A stretch of 64,000 bases of DNA from Dysidea avara (GCF_963678975.1 NC_089274.1:23459133-23523132), one strand, 5' to 3'. Numbered from the stretch's first letter, positions 10,925-23,680 are shown. Numbers and translations: made by a program. The notes: a model not told the origin generated them from the sequence alone.

Positions 10925-11158
10925 AAAACAGCCAAGCTGTGAAAAAGGTGCGGTCAACAGCCTGGGTGAAAATAGTTGTGAAACCAAAAGTGGTGGCCAA
11001 GAAATGGCTGCAATGATATTACTGCGTTAATAATGCTGTTTGCATATAGCATTAACATCATTGCAGCGCTAGTCATATGCATTTCTTGACCGCCATCTTT
11101 GATTTCACAACTTTTTTCACCCAGGCTATTGACCCTTTTTCACAGCTTGGCTGTTTTG
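10925..11158. repeat. Foldback MITE of the AAAACAGCCAAGCTGT family
   Basis: Inverted arms of about 105 bp open with 'aaaacagccaagctgt' and close with 'acagcttggctgtttt'. Both carry 'agcctgggtgaaaa' or its complement. The loop is small. Text after the right tip ('gatttcatttctttttgta' and 'ttcttcttatctacagata') is also found after the copy at 11951-12433, so the mobilised unit may be longer than the arms. Confidence 0.8.
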
Positions 11159-11950
11159 TGTAGATTTCATTTCTTTTTGTACACTATAAGCCATAGGCTG
11201 GCCTTGGCCTTTGGGGTTTGTTTTACCCACATTTCTTCTTATCTACAGATACAATTATGATTATTAAAGACAGAATATTTGACTTTTTGATAATATTCTT
11301 GCAATACTCAAATAGAGCACACATTTTTTGAGGAATTCTAATAGAATGCATATAGAACGTTGTAGGTTGGTAGATCTATGAAATTATAAACTTTTACAAT
11401 TGAGCAGATTTTAGCCATATAGAATTTTCATCTATAAAGTAGAAGTTAATTACAGGTGGGGGACTACATCCAAGCATAGATTATAGAGAGGTACATAAAT
11501 GCCTTTATAATCCAAGATGCCTGCTGTAAGTGGTCTGGGGGGACCAGTTGTGGCAGTGTAAGTGGTCAGGGGGACCATCTACGACAGTCGTAAGTGGTCT
11601 GGGGAACTGATTTTTGGAGAGACCACTTGTAGCATGACAGCTCTGACAACACTGATTTCATCCACTTTTTCCTGCGATGATTGTTCTATTAGAGTATCTC
11701 GACCCCACCATTTACAGTTGTTTTTGCTTTGTAACTCTGTAGTCATTACTTTCTTTTTTCTAACCATGCATCAAAAGGTACTTCTACAATGGCTATAGCC
11801 TATGTAGACACCAAATTTTTCAATGGCGGTTTACCCTGTAGCTGTGACAAAAGTTTGATCTTTTTACACGAGTAAATGTTCATAGCACCGCGGATACTTA
11901 TCAGATTCCTTGCAAACTTAGTACGTGAATTCACCTAATAATATTATCCA

Positions 11951-12433
11951 TTCAAAAACAGCCAAGCTGTATAAAAGGGTGTGGCCTTCAAAAGCCTAGG
12001 TCAAAAAAAAATTGTGGGCGGTCATGAAATAGCTAAATTTATTATCATTATGCACCTATCAATGTAGTGCCCCCCCTCGGGCATACGTGGGGTTATGGTG
12101 TGGATTTGACACAGCCGAATGTCAAATGTCCCATAGTAGAGCAAACTTATAGTGTCAAATCCTCACTGTCGGCCCCAGTTGTAATGCAGGGATTTGAGAT
12201 AGCATAGAAAGTTACAACAAAAAAATACTTGGGTGTTAATGAATGATTGTCAAATTCCCTACAGTGCAACAGTTTCGTGTAAATTCTCCCACCTATGCCC
12301 GAGGGGAGGGTGGTGGAGCAATACATTGATAGCTTGGTGCATTATAACATCATGAAATGGCTGCCACCTTTGATTTCACAACTTTTTTCACCCAGGCTTC
12401 GCACTCTTTTTATACAGCTTGGCTGTTTTTGAA
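11951..12433. repeat. Foldback MITE with a second foldback nested in its loop
   Basis: The arms start 'ttcaaaaacagccaagctg' and end 'cagcttggctgtttttgaa'. The loop holds another inverted repeat at about 12064-12312, with ends 'ccccccctcgggcata' and 'tatgcccgaggggaggg'. It is bounded by inverted 'atcaatgta' / 'tacattgat' text that belongs to the host MITE. This is a clean nested insertion. Confidence 0.75.
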
Positions 12434-12439
12434 TAGATT

Positions 12440-14190
12440 TCACTTCTTTTTGTATTTTAAATACCCCACCATATAAAGACTTGTTTTTACACATCATTGT
12501 TCTTCTTATCTACAGATACAATGATGATGATATACCTACCGATCCGATACCAAAGCCAAAGAATCTAGTTATATATGCAATATAGCTTGCTTCTTCATGG
12601 CAATATGGCTATATAAAGTTGTACTATAGTGCTTGTTAGTAAATTGTTTAGTATGCATGACTGTACATATATATGTCTCACTATTTGTCTATTAGGAGTT
12701 TAGCTGGGATTTTTATTTTGTAGTGACCGTTCTATAAAGTATTTAGATTTTTCATGAAAAACGCATTTGCTCAACCAGCAGGCCAAAGAGTGAGGGGACC
12801 AGGCCAGCTGTAAGCTAAAGACCAAAAAAAAAGGTAACTACCTGCTGACAATAACTACCCTCCACTAGCTAACTATATCTCCTTATTTATGCACTGCTTC
12901 TCTGAATACTGAGACTGCTCTATTAGAGTATCTCGTGCAAACATTGTCCCATAAAAGTGTGGGGGAGGGGCGTTTCCACCTCTTATGTGCTCAACCAAAG
13001 CAAATCCAGCATCTAGAATACGATTTCCAGCCTGTTATATCACAGGTTTTGCTAGCATAGCACTTCATTATGACTATGACAAAAAAAAAACGAAGAATAA
13101 AATTGAAACTTTGCAATTGGCCGCCCATAGCTAGCTATCACTGACACGAATGGGTCAGTTTGTGGAGCAAATCTGTTGTGTGGCCTACCCTACAGTAGTA
13201 CTTGGCAGACAGTACTTTGGAGAAGGGACCATGTAGCTATGCAGGCGTGAAAATCACATTTTACTGGCAGTACACATGCCGGGAATGACACACTACCGTG
13301 TATCTTGATAGATATAGAATGGGAAAAGGACTGTGATTGACATTATAATAGTAGCTAAGTACTATGTGGGAATTATTGAGGCGAGCCTGAGCGAGCCCCA
13401 GAAATGGCAATAGTCACTTCGTACTTCTGACCGTACATATGATAATTCCCAAGAGTTTACGTAACGAACACGGAAAAAAGCGCCACATGGCTTAGAATTT
13501 GTCACGTGGGTTACAACTTCTTATCTGCATAGACATGGACAAAGAAGACTGTCTTAGAAGAAGACCAGGAGAGAACAAGACAGGGCGAGGACAGCAGCAG
13601 AAATGCCAGATGAAGCAGAAGTAAGTAGATGCTATGCACACTTGCATGCAGTTTGCCAATGAAACTGCAGAAGACAGGGAGATAAGATTAGACGATCAAC
13701 GCCAGCTCATGCATATAATATAGATCATGGCACCAGTAGCACCAACGCTGCACAGTTTCTATGTTTTAACCAAATGGCATTGAATTTCATGCATTAATTA
13801 TTTTATTCTATTTCTTTTAGTATTTCCCTTGCCATGCCACTTTAGCTTAGGCCTTATGCAGTCGCATGTGGCTGAGGTGTTGTAATTGTTTTGTTTCATA
13901 GCAAAACAAAAACAACATACCTCAACCATGCACAAATACATTGCTGTGCAACTCAACTCGCTCAGGCTTGCCCCACGATGTTTTCAACATCTGTCTAGTT
14001 ACTTTTATTACTATTATTGGATGAGGCTCGAATTCCCTAGTCTTGTATGGTCCCTTTCCGCACAGCCACTTATCGATTGGAAAATATAAGCGCTGTACAA
14101 GTTTTTAAAAATATATATATATTAACAATAAACAAAAGAATATATACAAAGAAAAAAAACAAGAACAAACACTATAATGACAGTCACCAT
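12440..14190. other. Mostly gene-free stretch with a possible first exon
   Basis: A copy of the short module TGCTCTATTAGAGTATCTC lies at 12916-12934. A short inverted repeat 'gggaattat' / 'ataattccc' spans 13369-13450. Around 13534-13620 an ATG-led open frame runs into a textbook donor 'gtaagtag', and an acceptor 'ttcttttag' lies near 13820. The predicted peptide is unrecognised and stops soon after the acceptor. I treat it only as a possible first exon or a non-coding transcript. Confidence 0.3.
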
Positions 14191-15060
14191 TTAGAAAGCT
14201 GGCAATTTAGTCTCAACCTGAATTGGTGCTGTTCCTAACAAATGACCAAAGCAGCCCTTTGAAGACCTAGATCCCCTTAAACATCTGATTGCAGACCTCA
14301 GAAGTGAGAAGGACAGGCAGCACCGTACCCATCCCATTACAGCTGCATAATTTGTGTCCCACTTGTCGGATAGCAGGGAGGCAAGGCACTTGTAAAAAAC
14401 TGCTGCTTCATTAGCCATTCCTCCTGTGGCTGAGAAAATTAAAGGAGTAAAGGAACTTTAACTTCACGAATACAAGCTTCATACAAACGTTTCTTACTCA
14501 ATTCATGTTTTCTGTAAATGCTCTCGGCATTGGTGGTTCGATTACTAGGAGCGTGACAATTGAAAACTTTTACATTAATGTAGGTTTTCTCACAGCAATC
14601 TCCCCAAAAGCTGTTTGCTGAAAGGTCAAGACGAGCTCCATCTTCGGTGTTTGAAGAGGCTAAAATAAACTGCTCATCAGTGACTGGTTGTAAATGGGGC
14701 TCCACTTCAACCTCATGACAGACCTCTGAAAGTAAACTAGCTGTCAAATCCCGAATCTCATTATGACAAATTGATAGAAAGCCATGCACCCTTGGGGCAT
14801 GTAAAGGAATGTTCAACAGAAAACTTTGTGCCACAGGCACAATGTTGAGGGAGCCTGGCTGGATCCCAGCCATATCTGAGAGCAACTGCATCATGAAAAG
14901 CAGTTTTGTGTAGGCTGAAATTGTGTTCCTGCAATGACAGAACAGTTAGCCAGTTCGAAGCTCCTTTTTCAGAGGCCAATTCAATAGATTTCTTCAAATT
15001 AAAACTAGCTGGCTCCTTCTAATAAACTGGCTTTGGTGGAAGAAGTTGCAGAGAATTTCA
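14191..15060 (-). pseudogene. Dead retrotransposon: C-terminal zinc knuckle and nuclease-like part
   Basis: On the minus strand three overlapping frames together give one recognisable protein tail. It begins with 'HDAVALRYGW' and a Cys-Cys-His-Cys knuckle (CACGTKFSVEHSFTC). Then comes 'CHNEIRDLTA', next 'GARLDLSANSFWG', 'VKVFNCHAPSNR' and 'FSATGGMANEA', and finally 'LLRSAIRCLRGSRSS'. This order is common at the C-terminus of invertebrate retrotransposon polyproteins. The knuckle plus acidic region suggests a restriction-like endonuclease LINE, though that subclass is inferred. At least two frameshifts separate the blocks (near 14800 and 14430), and the polymerase domain is absent, so the copy is dead. 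Confidence 0.7.
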
Positions 15061-15397
15061 AGCGATAAATTTCTTTTTTGATGGAAAATCGATCACCTTG
15101 AACAGCGCTGTACAAGTGCAGCACGGCGCTTATAATTCCAAGGCGAGACTAGGAATGTCCTAGCAAAATCAATTTGCCAGGCGGCTAGGCCGCAGGACTC
15201 TGCTTCCAGAACTCAAGAATTAATTCACGTGTCGGTCTCCAGTCCAATTGACCACCTGTCAGGGGTGGGGTCTGGACACGAAACTAGCCAATTTGCAGTA
15301 TTCAGACAATACTGGGTGTGTCGTTCACTGCACGTAGGCCATTTAACTCCGACCTGAGTCAAGTTAACTTTAATAATTATACAACCAAGTACTAAAG

Positions 15398-15500
15398 GTT
15401 ATTAATTAAGGTTGTTTTGTAGTTAAGGTAGCTAGTTTTGTAGTTAAAGTACTTAGTTTGGTAGTTAAGCTAGTTAGAATTTTGTATTTAATATATTATA
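15398..15500. repeat. Short dispersed repeat, copy 2
   Basis: Nearly identical to 6717-6830, with a 4-bp difference at 'ggta(cgta)gttaag'. See that entry. Confidence 0.7.
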
Positions 15501-15689
15501 CTACACGTATAGCTATACGTAGCTATCTTTATGTTGTAAAAAAAAAAAAACCAAGTACTAAAGATAATAAGAAATGCGGTTAAAATTACATCATAAATAA
15601 TAAATAAATAATTAATGTTTGAGAAAACTATGAGGCCTAGAGACACAAACTAACCGGGGATTGATTCGCCTGTGAATGAAGGCACAAAC

Positions 15690-16375
15690 GTATAATCGTT
15701 GTGCCTGTCCGTGCTGATGACTTAAACGTACGTGTAATTCTATATAACGCCCAGTACCACACCCATGCTTTAATGATACGGCATACATTTTATTCCAATC
15801 ACTTTCTATCAGCTAAAGTAAACTTGTATACTATACTTTATTTTGTTCCCACCTCACTTACTGCATGCTCACAGTTGTGGCAACCATACCTTATTAAGGA
15901 TATTATGTGCTTTGAGCGTATTCAGCATCGAGCGACAAAATACATTTTGAACAACTAGCTATGATACTAATTATAAATCCAGGCTACTCAGACTCCTACC
16001 TCTAATGTATATCTTCGAGACCAAGATATTTTATTTGCAATCACGTCACTAGCTCAAGTCACTGTGACCTACATGAAATTTTGACATCAACAACTATAAT
16101 ATCATTACATTCTCTCATGCCAAGGACACACCAGGTCTTCTACATGTAGCAAACTTAATCATCTCGTACACACTATTTTCATCACCTGCCTCACTTGTAG
16201 AATACCATTCCAGTAATTGATACCAACCTCTCCAATGTAGTCATCAAGACAAAACTAAAGGATTTCATGTGGAATCACTTTGTAGATCATCTCGATGATA
16301 AAACCACTGTACCTACCTTTATTTATGTCCATGTAGCAGATGTCACGAACTGGCACCACCTATTAACTGTCAGAC
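15690..16375 (+). pseudogene. Dead LINE: C-terminal tail of reverse transcriptase protein
   Basis: The open frame ends with 'SQLWQPYLIKDIMCFERIQ' and 'HRATKYILNN', the familiar C-terminal signature of Jockey/CR1-like LINE reverse transcriptases. After a stop and frame changes the similarity continues as 'YKSRLLRLLPLMYIFE'. Near 16250-16330 come 'KTKLKDFMWNHF' and a Cys-containing tail. Multiple stops and shifts make it a pseudogene. The catalytic palm is missing. Confidence 0.75.
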
Positions 16376-16446
16376 ATTATAAGTATACACTGTTGCTAAA
16401 CTGCCTACAGAATCATAGTTTTACTATAAAGTGTATTGTGTAGTAG

Positions 16447-17218
16447 AGTTCCAGAGGTTCTAGGGTTCCCGAGGTTCCAGGGTTCTAGTGATTTCAGAAG
16501 TTCCAGGGTTCTAGAGGTTCCAGGGTTCTAGAGGTTCCAGAGTTCTAGTGGTTCCAGGGTTCTAGAGGTTCCAGGGTTCTAGGATTCCAGAGGTTCCAGG
16601 GTTCCAGTAGTTCTAGGGTTCCAGAGGTTCCATGGTTCCAGAGGTTCCAGTGGTTCTAGAGTTCCAGAGGTTCTAGTGGTTCCAGGGTTCTAGTGGTTCC
16701 AGGGTTCTAGAGGTTCCAGGGTTCTAGTGGTTCCAGGGTTCTAGAGGTTCCAGGGTTCTAGTGGTTCCAGGGTTCTAGAGGTTCCAGGGTTCTAGCGGTT
16801 CTAGAGGTTCTACTGGTTCCAGGGGTTCTACTGGTTCCAGAGTTCCAGAGGTTCCATGGTTCCAGAGGTTCCAGTGGTTCTAGGGTTCCAGAGGTTCCAT
16901 GGTTCCAGAGGTTCCAGGGTTCTAGTGGTTCCAGGGTTCTAGAGGTTCCAGGGTTCTAGTGGTTCCAGAGGTTCTAGAGGTTCCAGTGGTTCAAGGGTTC
17001 CACAGGTTCCAGGGGTTCAAAGGTTCTAGTGGTTCCATGCAGGATTCCAGAGGTTCCAGGGTTCTAGAGGTTCCACAGGTTCTAGAGGTTCCAGTGGTTC
17101 AAGGGTTCTAGTGGTTCCAGGATTCCAGGGTTCTAGTAGTTCCAGAGGTTCTAGTGGTTCCAGAGGTTCTAGGGTTCCAGAGGTTCCAGGGTTCTAGAGG
17201 TTCCAGGGTTCTAGTGGT
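16447..17218. repeat. Minisatellite, 17-bp unit (left foldback arm)
   Basis: The tandem unit is about TTCCAGGGTTCTAGTGG, itself two related 8-9 bp halves (GGTTCCAG / GGTTCTAG). Many units vary at one or two positions. The array in reverse orientation at 18790-18990 (AACCTCTAGAACCCTGG) is its partner. Confidence 0.9.
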
Positions 17219-17375
17219 TAAAGTTACCATTTCAGACAAATTACTACAATATAGGAACATGCAAGACTGGTTGTGAGAGCGTATGTGGATCAGGTGTACT
17301 CTAGCAATTACCATCTTATAACCAGCAACTATGCTGACTTCCCTATGTAGGTGTTCTCTATAATAACTATATACC

Positions 17376-17697
17376 TAGGGGCATATCGAGGGGGGTTTCC
17401 AGGGGTTTCAGGAAGCCCCTTTGGATTTTACATACTCTTGAAACATTAATAAATTGAAACTTCGGGTTTCCAGAATCTGGAATCTATCATGGAACAGGAC
17501 ACATTTTAAACTTTTATCTTAGTTAAATAATAGTTTCTAACATAACAGCAACACTTATAGCATTGTTCTGAAGTATGATTTTGGTGAAAAGATCGAGATA
17601 CTCTAATAGAGCAGTCAGGCAATGTAAACTACTCTAATATAACAGTCACTTTGCTGTAGTGGAAACCCCTTTTCAAAATTCCTGCGTACGCCCCTGA
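17376..17697. repeat. Interspersed repeat with GGGG-rich ends carrying the short module
   Basis: The ends are roughly inverted: 'aggggcatatcgagggg' on the left and 'cctgcgtacgcccct' on the right, with 'gtttccaggggtttc' and 'ggaaacccctttt' inside. The interior has two copies of the ACTCTAATAGAGCAGTCA module (17598-17616 and about 17630-17648). It is nested in the foldback element. Confidence 0.55.
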
Positions 17698-18789
17698 TAC
17701 CTTTATAGATGCTAAAACTCTCATACATAAAATTGTTATTATTGTACATAAGATTAGATCTACTTTATTGAAATTATTTATACTAGCATTGATACCTAGT
17801 AGCTAACTTATCATATCTGCAAAAATTAAAAACAAACTAATGTAATGGAAAGTTTAATGTAGTACTGTTCATACCTGTTGAAAATCATGTATGTGAACAC
17901 ATAGATCCATGTATATAGCTAAGGGAATTGCATGTGCACATAGTATTGTACATACCATGTGTAAGGTGCCAAGTACTACCTGTTACCAACCAATAATTTT
18001 AAATAGTAACATAACAGAAAACAATAAGCATTTAGTTGTATTTTATAACAAATTATGGTATAAAGATTTAGCAATTACTTAAATTGGTATGGGTAAGCTA
18101 CATTATTCTATGCCACAATTGCATACTCATTGCAAGTGTGCACTGTAATTATTACATAGTGTTTGAATATGGTACAGCTATTATTTACCCAGTGGAGAGA
18201 ACTTTGACATTAAAGAAACTTAACATTGTCCAATTATGTGTATGGCTTTAACCCTAGTTAGTCACACCCTTTAAGTATAATGCCATTACTGAAAAGTTTG
18301 GTAAGATATTGCATGCATGCACATGCTACATAGTGGATATTGGTGTTGTCAGTGACATTTAGGTGTACTGAAAGCACAAATAAAATGTGATGTTGAAAAA
18401 GGTGCATGTAAAATGAGAGGAAAAGATGACATACTTGGTGAAAGAACACAAAGCAGAAAAACAACCAGTAACTTGCTCAGTTCTGAAATGTAGGGCAAGC
18501 ACCAAACACAACCACGTTTTATTGTTTTTTGCACCTGCAATATTTTTTGTTTTGCACAACATGCATTGAAGTTAGCTAGGTGATAGAAAGTCATTGGTAC
18601 CCTGCATTTCCTATAGTTAGATTATTTCAGTATACTTAAAAGCTTTAATGCTTTTATTAAAGCATATTTTATAGCAACAGCATTGAAACAATGTCAGGCT
18701 GTAGCACTAAATCCAAGTGCTACCATACAACTTTCTGTAGTACTATCCATTCGTTCTATTGTCAATTAGTGTACCTTAGTTAATTAGTG

Positions 18790-18990
18790 AACCCTGGAAC
18801 CACTAGAACCCTGAAACCTCTAGACCTCTGGAACCTCTAGAACCCTGGAACCTCTGTAACCCTGGAACCATTGGAACCTCTAGAACCCTGGAACCTCTAG
18901 AACCCTGGAACCTCTAGAACCATGGAACCTCTGGAACCCTGGAACCTCTAGAACCTTGGAACCGTACAACCTCTGAAACCTCTGGAACCT
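18790..18990. repeat. Minisatellite, 17-bp unit (right foldback arm)
   Basis: Tandem AACCTCTAGAACCCTGG units are the reverse complement of the left array. This array is about a quarter as long. Confidence 0.9.
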
Positions 18991-19054
18991 GTGGAACTCT
19001 ACTACATAATACACTTTATAGTAAAATTCTGTAGGCAGTTAGCAACAGTGTAGT

Positions 19055-19258
19055 TTTTACGCCTACTAGGCAAACCGCTTAGAGCAATGAGCTGAAAATT
19101 GGTGCATAGCTGGAATAATCTTCATAGAAAGTCCTTGCAGTAGTATAGAAGAATCGGATTACAAACCACTGAGTTATGATTCAAAAGCCAACTCCATGTA
19201 GCAAATGCGAGATCGAGATACTCTAATAGAACAGTCACCCTAATAGGGCATTCAGCTA
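19055..19258. repeat. Leader of composite satellite element, copy 2
   Basis: The unit begins 'acgcctactaggcaaaccgc' and matches 2283-2480 throughout, including 'agaaagtccttgcagtagta' and 'gatcgagatactctaatag'. It leads directly into the satellite array, as copy 1 does. Confidence 0.75.
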
Positions 19259-19259
19259 A

Positions 19260-20625
19260 TTTATTTACTCCATTATAGAATTCTATTGCATTGCAAGTTA
19301 TTCTGTAGGGAGTTCAGCTGCAAACAGTTAATTTTATAGACAGTTCAGCAAGAAGCAAGTCACCCTATAGAGAGTTCAGCTACAAATATATTGCTATAGT
19401 GATTCAGAACAGTACAAATCACACCGAAGAGAGTTCAGGTCATGCACCCTGTAGAGAGTTCGGCTACACTCTCTAGAGAATTCAGCTACAAACAAGTCAC
19501 TGTGGAGAGAGTTCAGCTACAAACAAACTACCCTGTAGAGAGTTCATCTATACAAACAAGTTACCCTATAGAGAACAGCTGCAAACAAGTAACCCTGTAG
19601 AGAGTTCAGCTACAGACAAGTCACTTTATAGTTTATACAATGTTCAGCTACAAGTAAGTCACTCTGAAGAGAATTCAGCTACAAACAAGTCACTCTGTAG
19701 AGAAGTTTGCTACAAACAAGTCACCGTGTAGAGAGTTCAGCAACCAAAAAACCACCCTATAAAGAGTTCAGCTATACAAACAAGCTACTCTGTAGAGAGA
19801 TCAGCTAGAAACAAGAGATAGCTGAGTTAGAAGAAGTCACCCTGTAGAGATCTCAGCTGCAAAGAAACCCTGTAGAGAGATCAACTACAAACAAATCACC
19901 CTATATAGAGTTCAGCTACAAAGAAACCATCCTGTAGAGAGTTCAGCTACAAACAAGTTACCCTACAGTGAGATCAGTTTGAAACAAGAGGTTTCAGTTA
20001 CAAACAAATCACCCACTGTAGAGAGATCAGCTACAACCAGATCACCCTGTAGAGAGATCAGCTACAAACAAATCACCCTGTAGAGAGTTCAGCTACAAAA
20101 AAATCACCCTGTAGAGAGATCAGCTAGAAACAAATCACATTGTAGAGAGTTAAGCTACAAACAAATTATCCTGTAGAGAAATCAGCTACAAACAAATCAC
20201 CTTGTAGAGAATTCACTTACAAACAAATCTACCTGTAGAGATATTACTTACAAACAAATCACCCCCTGTAGAGAGATCAGATCATCCTATAGAGAAATCA
20301 GCTAGAAGAAGTCACCTTGTAGAGAGTTCAGCTACAAAGAACCCACTCTGTAGAGAGTTCAGCTAAAAACAAGTTACCCAAGAGAGATCAGCTAGAAACA
20401 AGTCATCCTGTAGAGAATTCAGCTACAAACAGATCATCCCATAAATAGTTCAGCTATAGATACAAGTCACCCTGTAGTAGGAGAAGTCACCTTGTAGAGA
20501 CCAGCTACAAAGAAACCAATCATCCTGTAGAGAGTTCAGCTACAAACAAATCACCTTGTAGAGAGTTCAAGTCCCTTAGTAGAAAGATCAGCTGTGAACA
20601 AGTTATCCAGTAGGAATAATAGACA
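19260..20625. repeat. 31-bp satellite array, copy 2
   Basis: The unit and orientation match those at 2500-4145 (GTAGAGAGTTCAGCTACAAA plus tail). Units are more degraded in the first 500 bp and most regular around 20030-20200. A foldback MITE follows it at 20794, mirroring the order leader, array, foldback in copy 1. Confidence 0.9.
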
Positions 20626-20793
20626 TGTAATAAATATATGTATATTTACTGATAAAATAAAAAACAGTTGAAGTATTAAAAATCTGCTTTGTCTTTTTAT
20701 TCTTCCTGTGGTAAAGAAAAAGGATAGGTTAAAAAAGTCCCAAAACCAGCCTATGGCCGGCTTTGGGGTATATAAATACAAAAAGAAGTGATA

Positions 20794-21120
20794 TCTAATC
20801 AAAAACAGCCAAGCTGTAAAAAAGGTGTGGCCCGGCCCCCTAAAAGGCCATGGTGAAAAAGATATGAAATCCAAGGTGGCGGCCAAGAAATGGCTGTGAT
20901 GGTAGGTTAATGGTAAAAATTTTAATAACAACAATTCAGGTGAATTTTGTGCCAAGACCAAGCGGCACCAAATTCACCTGAATTGTCGTTATTAAAATTT
21001 TTACCATTAACCTACCATCACAGCCATTTCTTGGCCGTCACCTTGGATTTCACATATTTTTTCACCATGGCCTTTTAGGGGGCCGCACCTTTTTTTACAG
21101 CTTGGCTGTTTTTGATTAGA
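20794..21120. repeat. Foldback MITE of the AAAACAGCCAAGCTGT family at the duplication edge
   Basis: The arms run from 'tctaatcaaaaacagcc' to 'ggctgtttttgattaga', with a loop containing 'ttcaggtgaattttgtgcc'. The arms are the best preserved in the window. Its right tip touches the point where the ABCC segmental duplication begins (about 21119). Confidence 0.8.
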
Positions 21121-21126
21121 TAATAA

Positions 21127-21540
<414 letters not shown>

Positions 21541-23040
21541 CTACAATATATGATAATAAACACACACGCACACAGACATGCACGCACACATCCTTACTCA
21601 CCTGAACTAACAGGTAAATTATGGCCAGGGGAATGATGACAACCATGAAAAGTGGAGCGGCAAAACTGATCATAAAAAGAGTACTAAACACCGAGAAGAA
21701 GGTAAAGATGAATGATCAAACAGAGCGAGGAATTATCTCATCAATGGTGTAAATGTCTTTTGAAAATCTATTCAAAATTCTACCAGATGGTGTAGTATCA
21801 AAGAATGACATTGGTAGTCGTAGGATGTTCACCAATAGTCGATTGTGGATCAGTCTTGAAGCAAATATGCCACCCATAGCAAGAGAGAATGATGCAAAAG
21901 TGTAAGAATGGCTGACCCACTCCAAAAGCTGTGTAAACCCCCAAATATTGACCTCTACAAAACAGCACATAATCAGTTATAAAATTAATTTAACTGTTTT
22001 CTTGATAAACTTTATGCACTATCAGTATTTCCCGGATTTACAAAAACAAATAAAATTAAAAGCTATCTGCCACCCCCTGAGGATAACTTCATGTTCTAAC
22101 ATTGCTTACTAAAATAACTGAACAAAAGCCCCACCCTGGGGATGACAAATCCCCTTCTGCTGCTCAGCCTGAGTGTAACATTGGTAGGCAAGTTACACTA
22201 ATGTATTCATTTTGTGAAGTCAGCAAACCCTTAGACATTATGAATGAAACTACCAAATAAAACAGCCAGGTACAGTACAAACCACCAAATGGCAGTAATG
22301 CTGTTATTCACATTTGTGTTGCTTACACTGAAGAATGACAAACAAATATTGTGTTTCAACAGTAAATTTGACATCAATGTGTATGTTGAGATAGAATTAC
22401 TTTAAAATACCTACCCGTACTTTTACAACAGATGCATTTTCATAGCACAAAATAGTATTCACAGTGACTTACTTTCTTTACAATAACTTGTAATGTAAAT
22501 CCTTTCAAAAACTAAATTACATATGCACTCCCAAAGTATGACAGAGTACTCAAATATCTGAAGTACACTACAATACTGAAACACACTACAGGTATTGCAA
22601 CACACAAAGTAGTTCATATTGCATGGTCCTGGGAATTGAAGGTAGGGTGGTGGTATTTTATCTATGTATGTTGTATGGTGGGATTTCAATTATACCTGAA
22701 CCAAACCTCAATCAGTGATGTTAGCACACAAGATAATGGAAATCCTACCATACACAGTATCTGTGTTGTGTATGGAAGGTACTAACATGGTCAGGTCCAT
22801 ATTTTCATTGTCTTCATTGCTACACCATTTAGCCAGCCGAATGTTAGATCCTACTGAACAGCCATTATAACCGATATTGAAGATTAGTGTGAGGAATCCC
22901 ATAAATAAATTACATGACTTGATACCCATATCACTGATAGTTTAACCTGTAAACAACAAAGTATAGTAATCCGTTGTCCTGATGCAACTGGCTCATGCGT
23001 ACTGTTGTGTGTATTAGCATGAATGTAACATACTTTTGTA

Positions 23041-23046
23041 AGTGTG

Positions 23047-23131
<85 letters not shown>
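23041..23131. repeat. (GT)n microsatellite
   Basis: About 90 bp of near-pure GT. It is positionally equivalent to 37411-37494 in the intact copy and sits about 95 bp downstream, in gene orientation, of the exon 18/19 intron acceptor region. Confidence 0.95.
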
Positions 23132-23133
<2 letters not shown>

Positions 23134-23135
23134 GT

Positions 23136-23505
<370 letters not shown>

Positions 23506-23680
23506 ATGCAGTTTGCATCAAGCACTTAACCTTTTCACCAATCTCAGTCTGGTCTCCTCCTGGTAAGATCTCCAGATCAGGTCTGAGGGCACATGAGTAA
23601 ATGATACGACCATACAGTAACATGTTGTGTGGCTTCCCAAACAAAATATTATCCTGCACCGTTGCATTCCTTATCCATGC

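Larger units (their letters stand above)
16386..19052. mobile_element. Foldback transposon whose inverted arms contain a minisatellite
   Basis: The tips are inverted copies: TACACTGTTGCTAAACTGCC at 16386 and 'ggcagttagcaacagtgta' ending at 19052. The next 60 bp ('actataaagtgtatt', 'tagtagagttcc') are also mirrored at 18996-19050. Inward of these unique tips, each arm becomes a tandem array of the same 17-bp unit: 16447-17218 in one orientation, and 18790-18990 in the reverse complement. The arms are unequal in array length. The 1.57-kb interior (17220-18790) has no transposase that I can recognise and contains another repeat (17376-17697). Target duplications are not clear. Confidence 0.75.

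Noticed and set aside
10698-11000. 100-codon minus frame at 10.7-11.0 kb
   Set aside because: It crosses a GT tract and a MITE arm, so it is a chance frame.
16447-17218. A CRISPR-like array
   Set aside because: The units are contiguous with no unique spacers. It is a minisatellite in a eukaryotic genome.
18258-18594. Possible transposase within the foldback element
   Set aside because: The overlapping minus frames are short, lack a catalytic motif and differ in frame.
20551-20961. 136-codon minus-strand frame
   Set aside because: It spans the edge of the satellite array and the arm of a foldback MITE. The hydrophobic look comes from T-rich sequence.
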